Shown in pieces: positions 1 to 5,939 of a stretch of 6,031 nucleotides of DNA. Position numbers and translations under genes: made by a program. Location of the stretch: assembly GCA_030626265.1 (NCBI GenBank), contig DAOUPF010000094.1, forward strand, positions 1-6,031, in the 5' to 3' direction. How positions within the stretch are numbered: the first letter of the stretch is position 1; each line of letters starts with the position of its first letter. The DNA comes from Sulfurovum sp. Its GTDB lineage: Bacteria > Campylobacterota > Campylobacteria > Campylobacterales > Sulfurovaceae. The notes beneath the pieces are model-generated. The model did no database searches, had not been told where the DNA came from, and saw only the letters and a list, made by a program, of their open reading frames with translations.

Positions 1-976
1 CAAAATCAAACTTCTCCTTTTTGAGCTTTTCAGAGTAATATCCAACATCATATCCTGCTAAGTCTTCTATCTTGTCTATCCTATTAGCAAACTCTTTTAA
101 TTCTTGGAGTTCATCTACAGCTTGTGGCAAAGCAGCATCAGCTAAATCTTCTAAAAATGATATAACATCTTTTTGGTTATTTGCATCTCTAGTTTCTAGT
201 GCATATTGTGCATATGAGTCAAATCCTAATAGGTCTGCTTTTTCTTGTTTGAGTGATAGTATCTGATCTATGACTTTTGCATTTTTAGGTGCTCTTGTGC
301 TGTAGGATTTTGAGATGAGTTCTCTATATTTACGATTTGGTCCGTATGTCATATAGGCTAAATAGCTAGGAATCTGAAGTGTAAATTTATATACGGTTTT
401 ACCATCTATCTCAACCTTTGCTGCATCTATATCAGGTTGTGGCATGCCTTCAACATCTTTAGTGTCTTCAATAACAAGTTCAAATTCATTGGTAGAGTCA
501 AGCAAATTTTGAGAAAAACTATTTGATAGTTCAGATAGCTTTAGAGATATCTCTTCCATTCTTTTCTTTTTGTTTTTTTGTAACCTGACCCCAGATAGAA
601 TAAAGTCTCTAGCTTCATGCTTTACAACAGTCGAAGATTCCATATCTGTAGCTTTGATTTGTTCTATTTTGTTAAATAGCTTTTCATTTTGTGCCATTTT
701 AGATGAAAACTTAGATAGTAATGGGATGGATTCTTCATATGCTTTTTGTGTCTCTTTAGAGTTCATTACAGAGTTTAGATGAGACAGAGGAGTAAAGAAA
801 AGTCCTAACTCCTCGTCTAAGTCTTGAAGAGGTTTTAAGATTTTTTCATAACTAGTATTCGCGCCGATTGTAATGCTGTCTATGATTGATTGTTGTCTCT
901 TTAGTAGTTTATCTAATTCTTGTGGAAATTTTTTTAAATCATTAACTTTAAATTCTTGAAACATAGTGTTATCCAT
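1..976 (-). CDS. prlC: Oligopeptidase A, M3 family zinc metallopeptidase (N-terminal half, cut by window edge)
   Basis: This frame is open from an ATG at 976 down to position 1, giving 325 residues with no stop. The product should be a cytoplasmic thimet-type peptidase that cleaves short peptides, including degraded signal peptides and products of ATP-dependent proteases. Blocks I recognise from E. coli OpdA/PrlC are SHLNSV (65-70) followed by NS, AYE and LPLLS-like residues, DFILSG (124-129), LSELSNSFS (148-156), MTYG (209-212), YSTRAP (225-230), LLGF-SYA (249-256) and GYYSEKLKK (312-320). The E. coli protein is about 680 residues, so roughly half is present. The zinc site HEFGH and the catalytic region lie outside the window to the left, so activity cannot be judged. 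The start is uncertain between ATG 976 (MDNTM) and ATG 964 (MFQEF); neither has a strong Shine-Dalgarno sequence. The gene is divergent from rplI. Family assignment is firm; the symbol prlC (synonym opdA) is by similarity. Confidence 0.9.
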   Translation of the reverse strand, partial: MDNTMFQEFKVNDLKKFPQELDKLLKRQQSIIDSITIGANTSYEKILKPLQDLDEELGLFFTPLSHLNSVMNSKETQKAYEESIPLLSKFSSKMAQNEKLFNKIEQIKATDMESSTVVKHEARDFILSGVRLQKNKKKRMEEISLKLSELSNSFSQNLLDSTNEFELVIEDTKDVEGMPQPDIDAAKVEIDGKTVYKFTLQIPSYLAYMTYGPNRKYRELISKSYSTRAPKNAKVIDQILSLKQEKADLLGFDSYAQYALETRDANNQKDVISFLEDLADAALPQAVDELQELKEFANRIDKIEDLAGYDVGYYSEKLKKEKFDF

Positions 977-999
977 TGTTATTTATTTTCATGGATTGT

Positions 1000-1028
1000 A
1001 TCATAGCACTATTAATAAAAATCGTCTA
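1000..1028 (-). promoter_or_regulatory. Candidate sigma-70-type promoter for the prlC-like gene
   Basis: Reading the minus strand, TAGACG (1028-1023, 4 of 6 matches to TTGACA) is separated by 17 bp from TATGAT (1005-1000, 5 of 6 matches to TATAAT). A second possible -10, TACAAT, lies at 1000-995. Transcription would start close to 990, leaving a very short leader before ATG 976. The region is AT-rich, so chance matches are easy; this is inference from motif and spacing only. Confidence 0.35.
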
Positions 1029-1043
1029 TTAGTAAAATTTAGA

Positions 1044-1049
1044 TAGAAT
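1044..1049 (+). promoter_or_regulatory. Candidate -10 element for the rplI-hslV-hslU-era operon
   Basis: TAGAAT (5 of 6 matches to TATAAT) lies 28 bp before the L9 start codon, in the only sizeable gap upstream of the operon. No good -35 hexamer sits 16-18 bp upstream, which is common for housekeeping promoters in Campylobacterota, where the -35 is weak. The position is plausible but the motif is weak evidence by itself. Confidence 0.3.
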
Positions 1050-1076
1050 AGTATCAATTATTTAATAGGAGATGTC

Positions 1077-1520
1077 ATGAAAGTATTGTTGATAAAAGAT
1101 GTTAAAGCATTAGGCAAAGCAGGTGAGATAAAAGAGGTAAAAGATGGCTATGGACAAAACTTTCTCATAGGAAAGGGTTTGGCAAAGTTGGCTACTCCGG
1201 AAGTAGTAGAGAAGTGGAAGAGTGATAAAGAGAATGCTGCAAAAGATCTAAAAGATGAGATGACTCGTATAAATGCAGAGAAGATTATACTAGAAGCCAC
1301 AGAGATAAAGATAGAAAAACCTGTAGCCCCTGTAGGGATACAGGGATCAGTAGGTAATGGGGATATATCATCAGCTATATCAGAGCAACTCAATATCGAA
1401 CTAGATAAGAAAAGTATTAACCTAAAAAAAGCATTGAAATCTACAGGCATACATGAAGTAGATGCAAAGTTAGGACATGGTATACATGCCACACTAAAAG
1501 TACATGTCATAGGCGTATAG
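1077..1520 (+). CDS. rplI: 50S ribosomal protein L9
   Basis: A 147-residue protein of the normal length for bacterial L9, which binds 23S rRNA near the base of the L1 stalk and helps keep the reading frame. The N-terminal rRNA-binding domain (1-50) begins [17 protein letters not shown] and contains the family signature G13, G16, V21, G24-Y25, N28-F29-L30, G34, A36 and T40. A charged, helical linker (about 41-75) leads to the C-terminal domain (about 80-147) with the conserved KSTGIHEV (121-128) and [12 protein letters not shown] segments. Start choice is clear: AGGAG at 1067-1071 sits 5 bases before the ATG. The C-terminal-domain segment [11 protein letters not shown] (87-97) departs from the usual LFGSVT-KDI pattern. 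It is the first gene of a tight cluster with hslV (3-bp gap), so it is probably transcribed with the protease genes. Confidence 0.97.
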   Translation: MKVLLIKDVKALGKAGEIKEVKDGYGQNFLIGKGLAKLATPEVVEKWKSDKENAAKDLKDEMTRINAEKIILEATEIKIEKPVAPVGIQGSVGNGDISSAISEQLNIELDKKSINLKKALKSTGIHEVDAKLGHGIHATLKVHVIGV

Positions 1521-1523
1521 AGT

Positions 1524-2060
1524 ATGTTTCATGCAACTACGATACTAGCATATAAAGGTGATGGTCATGCTGTCATAGGTGGTGATGGGCAAGTGACTTT
1601 TGGTAACTCTGTACTCAAAGGAAATGCTACTAAGATTCGTACTCTGTATGAGGGTAAGGTTTTGGCTGGCTTTGCAGGCAGTACAGCAGATGCTTTCAAT
1701 CTATTTGATATGTTTGAGGGTATCTTAAATGAGAAAAAAGGTGATTTACTCAAATCAGTAGTAGAATTCTCTAAAGTATGGAGAAAAGATAAACATCTCA
1801 GACAGCTAGAGGCGATGATGCTAGTACTAAATGTTGAGCATATATTTATACTCTCTGGTACGGGTGATGTAGTAGAACCAGAAGATGGTAAAATAGCTGC
1901 TATAGGTAGTGGTGGCAACTTTGCTCTATCAGCAGCAAGAGCACTAGATATTCATACAGATATGTCAGCAGATGCACTAGTCAACGAGAGCCTACTAATC
2001 GCAGGTGAACTATGTATATATACAAATAAAAATATTAAAACCTTGGAGCTAAAACTGTGA
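1524..2060 (+). CDS. hslV: ATP-dependent protease HslV, peptidase subunit
   Basis: This is the proteolytic core of HslUV (ClpQY), a cytoplasmic double-hexamer threonine protease that degrades misfolded and regulatory proteins fed to it by HslU. The 178-residue product has the N-terminal-nucleophile fold signature. The nucleophile is predicted to be Thr5 of the TT pair, with Asp21 (in [10 protein letters not shown]), Lys37 (in KGNATKIR) and Ser129 (in IGSGG, 127-131) at the spacing of Asp17, Lys33 and Ser125 counted from a mature Thr1. The motifs [14 protein letters not shown] (49-62), LEAMM (95-99) and CIYTN near the C-terminus are typical. A four-residue leader MFHA must be removed to expose Thr5, whereas in E. 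coli only Met is removed; H. pylori HslV has a similar leader (MFEA), as I recall. There is no strong Shine-Dalgarno sequence, and the gene starts 3 bp after the rplI stop, so translational coupling to rplI is likely. Confidence 0.97.
   Translation: MFHATTILAYKGDGHAVIGGDGQVTFGNSVLKGNATKIRTLYEGKVLAGFAGSTADAFNLFDMFEGILNEKKGDLLKSVVEFSKVWRKDKHLRQLEAMMLVLNVEHIFILSGTGDVVEPEDGKIAAIGSGGNFALSAARALDIHTDMSADALVNESLLIAGELCIYTNKNIKTLELKL
2045..2048 (+). promoter_or_regulatory. Shine-Dalgarno sequence fixing the GTG start of hslU
   Basis: GGAG lies inside the last codons of hslV, 8 bases before the GTG at 2057. It supports the non-ATG start of hslU, which otherwise has no nearby in-frame ATG before the conserved N-terminal residues ([13 protein letters not shown]). 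Confidence 0.7.
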
Positions 2061-3400
2061 TTGAGAATCCAAAGAGTCTAACACCTAAAGAGACAGTCTC
2101 TTATCTAGATAAATATGTAATAGGACAAAATGAAGCAAAAAAGACTATAGCAGTAGCTCTTCGCAATAGATGGAGGCGTATGCAGCTAAGTACCGATATG
2201 CAGAGAGAAGTAATGCCTAAAAATATCCTTATGATAGGAAGTACCGGTGTAGGAAAAACTGAGATTGCTAGACGACTCTCAAATATGATGAAGTTACCTT
2301 TTGTCAAGGTAGAAGCTAGTAAGTTTACAGAAGTAGGCTTTGTAGGTCGTGATGTTGAGTCTATGATTCGTGATTTGGCTATCACTTCTATGCGTTTAGT
2401 GCGTGAAGAGCAGAATGAGAAAAATCAAAGTAAGATAGAAGCATATATAGAAAATAAAATTATAGAAAAACTTTTGCCTCCATTACCTACAGGAGCAAAT
2501 GAACAGAAAAAGCAAGACTATGAGAAATCATTTCAGCGTATGCAGGAGAGATTGGAAAAAGGTGAGTTAGATCATTTAAAGATTGAAATAGATATGCCAA
2601 CAGCTACGATTGACTTTGTAGGGGCAAATGTACCTCCAGAGATGGCAAATGTGCAAGAGTCTATCATCAAAGTTATTGGTGCAATGGACAAAAAAGGAAA
2701 GAAAAAGGAGGTCACAGTAAAAGAGGCGAAGATTGTACTAGAAGCAGAAGCTAGTGATACTCTACTAGATGAAGAGAAACTCAAAGATTTGGCCAACTTG
2801 AAGATAGAAGAGGGGGTTATAGTCTTTGTTGATGAGATTGACAAGATAGCAGTACCCTCTACAAGTACATCTAGACAGGATCCTAGCAAAGAGGGAGTAC
2901 AGAGAGATCTTTTGCCTATAGTCGAGGGATCTAGTGTGACTACAAAGATAGGTATAGTGAAAACTGACCATATACTTTTTATTGCAGCAGGCGCTTTTCA
3001 CCTGAGTAAGCCTAGTGATTTGATCCCTGAATTACAAGGCAGGTTTCCTCTGAGAGTGGAGCTAGACTCTCTAGATGAGGAGACACTATATCGTATACTA
3101 ACAGAGCCAAAAAACTCTTTGATAAAGCAGTATGAAGCTTTGGTAGGAGTTGAAGGAGTTGAACTTATATTTGAAGATGCTGCTTTGAGGCTCGTAGCTA
3201 AATATTCATCACTGGCAAATGAAAAAACAGAAGATATAGGTGCAAGACGACTACATACAATCATGGAAAAGATACTTGATGATATTAGCTTTGATGCTGA
3301 TGAGAAAAGTGGAACTAGTATAGTAGTGGATGAAGCTCTAGTAAATGAGAAGCTTGAGAAGATTGTTGAGAGTGAAGATGCTACAAGATATATCTTGTAA
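2057..3400 (+). CDS. hslU: ATP-dependent protease ATPase subunit HslU (ClpY)
   Basis: This is the AAA+ unfoldase that caps HslV, unfolds substrates and threads them into the chamber. The protein has 447 residues, close to the 440-450 usual for the family. In order: N-terminal [17 protein letters not shown] (8-24); Walker A GSTGVGKT (61-68; proline is usual at the second position, but Ser also occurs in H. pylori as I recall); pore-loop GFVG (94-97; GYVG in E. coli); an inserted I domain (about 110-240) with LLPPLPTG (139-146); Walker B VIVFVDE (254-260, Asp259 and Glu260) followed by [35 protein letters not shown] with arginine-finger-type residues R329 and R333; sensor-2 GARRLH (395-400); and the C-terminal tail RYIL that docks into HslV. 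The start is GTG, overlapping the hslV stop by 4 bases (GTGA), which fits coupled, stoichiometric synthesis. All ATPase residues are intact. Confidence 0.97.
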   Translation: MIENPKSLTPKETVSYLDKYVIGQNEAKKTIAVALRNRWRRMQLSTDMQREVMPKNILMIGSTGVGKTEIARRLSNMMKLPFVKVEASKFTEVGFVGRDVESMIRDLAITSMRLVREEQNEKNQSKIEAYIENKIIEKLLPPLPTGANEQKKQDYEKSFQRMQERLEKGELDHLKIEIDMPTATIDFVGANVPPEMANVQESIIKVIGAMDKKGKKKEVTVKEAKIVLEAEASDTLLDEEKLKDLANLKIEEGVIVFVDEIDKIAVPSTSTSRQDPSKEGVQRDLLPIVEGSSVTTKIGIVKTDHILFIAAGAFHLSKPSDLIPELQGRFPLRVELDSLDEETLYRILTEPKNSLIKQYEALVGVEGVELIFEDAALRLVAKYSSLANEKTEDIGARRLHTIMEKILDDISFDADEKSGTSIVVDEALVNEKLEKIVESEDATRYIL

Positions 3401-3421
3401 TTTAGGACTTAGGAGATATAT

Positions 3422-4324
3422 ATGATTGATTATAAAGATGTTGATACAAAGGCTGGTTTTGTTGCTGTAGTAGGACGACCTAACTCAGGTAAAAGTACAC
3501 TGCTTAATCACCTAGTAGGTGAGAAGCTAGCTATGGTGTCAAAAAAAGCACAAGCTACACGCAAGAGAATGAATATAATAGTAATGCATGATAAAACACA
3601 AATTATATTTGTAGATACTCCTGGGCTACATGAAAAAGAGAAGCTTCTCAATCAATTTATGATGGAAGAGGCACTAAAAGCTATAGGAGATAGTGATTTG
3701 ATTTTGTTTCTTGCACCAGCAAATGACAATCTAGATGAGTATGAAAAGTTCTTGGCACTAATTGAGACCAAGAAAACTCCTCATATTATACTTTTGACAA
3801 AAATTGACCGCATACCACAATCAAAACTTTTGGAAAAGCTAGGAAAGTATCAAAAACATCAAGAGCAGTTTGAAGCAATAATTCCATTTTCTGTCAATAA
3901 GAATGTAGGAAAAGAACAACTCTTAAATGAAATCTCTAAATATCTACCTAATCACCCTTGGCTTTTTGATTCTGAGATATTAACTACTGATAATATACGA
4001 GATATATATAGAGAGCTTATTCGTGAGTCAATTTTTGAAAACTTAAGTGATGAGATACCTTATGAGAGTGATGTACTGATAGGTAGAATAGAAGAGAGTG
4101 AATCACTAGATAAAGTATATGCTACAATAATAGTAGAAAAAGAGATGCAAAAAAGAATGATAGTAGGAACAAAAGGACAAGGGATAAAGAGAGTAGGCAT
4201 GGGTGCTAGAAAAATAATGGAAAACTTTAGTCAAAAGAAAATTTACCTTGATTTACACGTATCAGTTAGAAAAGGTTGGAGTAAGAATAAAGGCTCTTTA
4301 GAGGAGTTTGGCTACCAATTCTAG
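3422..4324 (+). CDS. era: GTPase Era, 16S rRNA-binding ribosome assembly factor
   Basis: Era binds the 3' end of 16S rRNA and helps 30S subunit maturation, linking it to cell division. The protein is 300 residues, the usual length. The GTPase domain (about 10-175) shows G1 GRPNSGKS (18-25), a G2/switch I region KAQATRKRMN (42-51), G3 DTPG (65-68) followed by LHEKEKLLNQ, G4 as TKID (126-129) in place of the usual NKID, and G5 as SVN (157-159) in place of SA. The C-terminal KH domain (about 205-300) contains RESIFENLSDEIPYESDV, a strand with IIVEKEMQKRMIVG, and the RNA-binding loop GTKGQGIKRVG (249-259), ending in WSKNKGSLEEFGY. AGGAG at 3411-3415 lies 6 bases before the ATG, and the gap from hslU is only 21 bp, so it is probably the last gene of the rplI operon. 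Assignment is firm; the altered G4 and G5 residues are discussed as a finding. Confidence 0.97.
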   Translation: MIDYKDVDTKAGFVAVVGRPNSGKSTLLNHLVGEKLAMVSKKAQATRKRMNIIVMHDKTQIIFVDTPGLHEKEKLLNQFMMEEALKAIGDSDLILFLAPANDNLDEYEKFLALIETKKTPHIILLTKIDRIPQSKLLEKLGKYQKHQEQFEAIIPFSVNKNVGKEQLLNEISKYLPNHPWLFDSEILTTDNIRDIYRELIRESIFENLSDEIPYESDVLIGRIEESESLDKVYATIIVEKEMQKRMIVGTKGQGIKRVGMGARKIMENFSQKKIYLDLHVSVRKGWSKNKGSLEEFGYQF

Positions 4325-4331
4325 CCTTTTT
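4310..4331 (+). terminator. Candidate weak intrinsic terminator overlapping the era stop codon
   Basis: GGCTA (4310-4314) pairs perfectly with TAGCC (4322-4326) around a 7-base loop, and is followed directly by five Ts (4327-4331). A competing longer-range pairing is AAAGGCT (4289-4295) with AGCCTTT (4323-4329). The stem is short, so termination may be partial. The era stop codon TAG lies inside the 3' arm. An 88-bp AT-rich gap with a promoter-like element follows, which fits an operon boundary here. Confidence 0.45.
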
Positions 4332-4376
4332 AATATAAATTTATAGTAGATAAGTCAATTTTAATATTATAACATA

Positions 4377-4382
4377 TATAAT
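4377..4382 (+). promoter_or_regulatory. Candidate -10 element for the GspL/PilM-like operon
   Basis: A perfect TATAAT lies 30 bp before the ATG at 4413, in the 88-bp gap after era. No convincing TTGACA-like hexamer is placed 16-18 bp upstream; the preceding 50 bp are almost all A and T. This context makes TATAAT likely by chance, but together with the terminator candidate it supports a separate transcription unit. Confidence 0.4.
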
Positions 4383-4398
4383 CATCTTACGTTTAGTT

Positions 4399-4403
4399 AA
4401 GGA
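4399..4403 (+). promoter_or_regulatory. Shine-Dalgarno sequence that decides the start of the GspL/PilM-like gene
   Basis: AAGGA ends at 4403, which is 9 bases before ATG 4413. The upstream in-frame TTG at 4404 directly abuts this motif and so could not use it. The ATG is therefore the better start, shortening the reading frame by three residues. Confidence 0.7.
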
Positions 4404-4412
4404 TTGTATATT

Positions 4413-5939
4413 ATGCTGAAGAACAAGGCCAAAGGAAAGACCAAGACTGTAGTATATATTGATAATTATGCACAGAGTAATTATGCTCTTAAAGGTAAGT
4501 CTCTATCTCCACATAGAAAACTTAGCTTAAAGAGTAATTTTTTCTTTGTAACTTATCTTGCTAACAAAGATATGATTGTCGCTCCTATTGAAGTTGGAGC
4601 AGGTATTGAGGAAGAGGATTTAGATGGTGCTCTAGAAAACAGAGCATATGAAGAGTTGGGATTAGACCCAACAATAGAGTATATTATACACCATCATGAA
4701 ATTCCTCATGATGCTGATGGTCGACTTTTTCAACTATTTATTATTGAAAGAGATAGATATACCGAGATTTTTAGTTCCCTGCAAAAACAGATTAAGTACA
4801 TTGATCTTATTACACCAGCTCCATTGTTGTATAAAGTACTTTATGATCTTGAGTTAGTTGAATCTAAAGGTGTACACTGTTATTTATACTTTACCAAATA
4901 TGATACATTTGCAACATTCTATAAAAATGGAGAGTATCTTTATTCTAAATCTATTAATTACTCTTTTGAACAGATTTATAATAGATATTGTGAGATGACA
5001 GGTGAAACTGTAGATGAAGAGGCTTTTTTTAGAATACTCCAAAAAGAGGGTATGAAAGCTACTCAAACTGATTATCAACAAAATATAATGAAACTTTTTG
5101 GTGAAATATTTATCTCCATAAACGATATAGTTATATATACAAAGAGAGCATATGACTTAGAAGTTATTGACCAAATGTTTATTGGTAGTACTATGGGACC
5201 AATAATAGGGCTGGATGATTATGCCCAGAACTATCTTGGTTTATACTCTTCTTCATTAGAGTTTGATTTTGACTTAAATACAGATGAATGGTATATAGAT
5301 CAGTTTCAATATATGATGGCAGTTAGAGCATTACAATATTCAAGTGAACCAGAGAGTATAACAAACTTTACTCTATATCCAAGACCTCCAGCATTCTTTA
5401 AGAGGTCTAGTGGCCAGTTTGTTGCAACCTCCTTAGTTGTAACTGCTCTTGCGTTAATGCCACCTACATATTATTATGTTAGTGCAAAAGCAAATGAAAC
5501 GCATAACAACATCCTTCAAGATAAAGAGAGTAAATTAAATAAAGAGGTAACAAAATACAAAGCTATATTGGGACAAAAAAGAAAAGAGATTACAGAACTT
5601 GATAATAGAATAAAACTACTAAAAGAGACTTTTTCAGGGAAAGAGAAAACTCTGGTATCTGTTTATAATAAAAAGGTTCATTATGAGTTAAAATCAGAAC
5701 AGCTTGAATTCTTTTCGGAAGATTTAGCAAAATTTGGTGTAAAAACTTATAATATTGAGACAAAAGATGATGACTATTATCTGTCCCTAGTCTCTCCAAG
5801 TGATAAGAATATAACAAAACTAATAAAACATGTATCAGATAGATATAGTGATAAGATATCAAGCATAGATATTGAAATTATCCAAAAAGATAAAAATAGT
5901 ACCTTTTACCAAGGTGTCTTAAAGGTAGGCTTACGATGA
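4413..5939 (+). CDS. GspL/PilM-PilN-like single-pass inner-membrane protein (putative pilus or secretion platform component)
   Basis: I do not recognise a named gene; C. jejuni has an uncharacterised membrane protein next to era (Cj0660c, from memory) that may be its counterpart. The 508-residue product has a cytoplasmic part (1-334), one membrane helix (about 336-356, from FVATSLVVTALALM), preceded by FFKRSSG, which fits N-in topology, then a lysine- and glutamate-rich coiled coil (about 359-415) and a compact C-terminal domain (about 420-508). The cytoplasmic part resembles a worn actin-like fold: YIDNYAQSNYAL (15-26) where a phosphate-1 loop would be, a beta-hairpin pattern CYLYFTKYDTFATFYKNGEYLYSKSI (split at 156-181) where PilM has VDIG, and GSTMGPIIGLDDY (258-270) like the adenosine-motif region. 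GspL, and PilM joined to PilN, have this same overall order. The C-terminal domain alternates strands and helices as in PilN/GspL ferredoxin-like domains. It overlaps the next gene by ATGA. Function in type IV pilus, type II secretion or DNA uptake is inferred from architecture only. Confidence 0.6.
   Translation: MLKNKAKGKTKTVVYIDNYAQSNYALKGKSLSPHRKLSLKSNFFFVTYLANKDMIVAPIEVGAGIEEEDLDGALENRAYEELGLDPTIEYIIHHHEIPHDADGRLFQLFIIERDRYTEIFSSLQKQIKYIDLITPAPLLYKVLYDLELVESKGVHCYLYFTKYDTFATFYKNGEYLYSKSINYSFEQIYNRYCEMTGETVDEEAFFRILQKEGMKATQTDYQQNIMKLFGEIFISINDIVIYTKRAYDLEVIDQMFIGSTMGPIIGLDDYAQNYLGLYSSSLEFDFDLNTDEWYIDQFQYMMAVRALQYSSEPESITNFTLYPRPPAFFKRSSGQFVATSLVVTALALMPPTYYYVSAKANETHNNILQDKESKLNKEVTKYKAILGQKRKEITELDNRIKLLKETFSGKEKTLVSVYNKKVHYELKSEQLEFFSEDLAKFGVKTYNIETKDDDYYLSLVSPSDKNITKLIKHVSDRYSDKISSIDIEIIQKDKNSTFYQGVLKVGLR

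Noticed and set aside
72..782. Plus-strand open frames at 72-266 (64 aa) and 570-782 (70 aa)
   Set aside because: Both lie antisense to the well-supported oligopeptidase A gene, have low-complexity Ser/Leu/Phe-rich translations and no ribosome binding site; they are shadows.
969..992. Seven-codon minus-strand frame (MKINNNG) overlapping the start of the prlC-like gene, as a possible leader peptide
   Set aside because: It has no Shine-Dalgarno sequence and no regulatory residue run, and a frame this short is expected by chance in AT-rich DNA.
1148..3264. Minus-strand open frames opposite rplI, hslV and hslU
   Set aside because: They are antisense to strongly conserved genes, are rich in Ser, Phe and Ile as expected from reversed AT-rich codons, and show no recognisable motif or start signal.
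4325..4412. AT-rich gap after era as a replication origin, repeat or small RNA gene
   Set aside because: There is no DnaA-box cluster, no direct repeat unit and no stable hairpin beyond the era terminator candidate; composition alone explains the pattern.
4884..5862. Minus-strand open frames (65 and 90 aa) opposite the GspL/PilM-like gene
   Set aside because: The plus-strand frame is long, has a good start signal and domain-like structure; the antisense translations look like reverse-frame noise.
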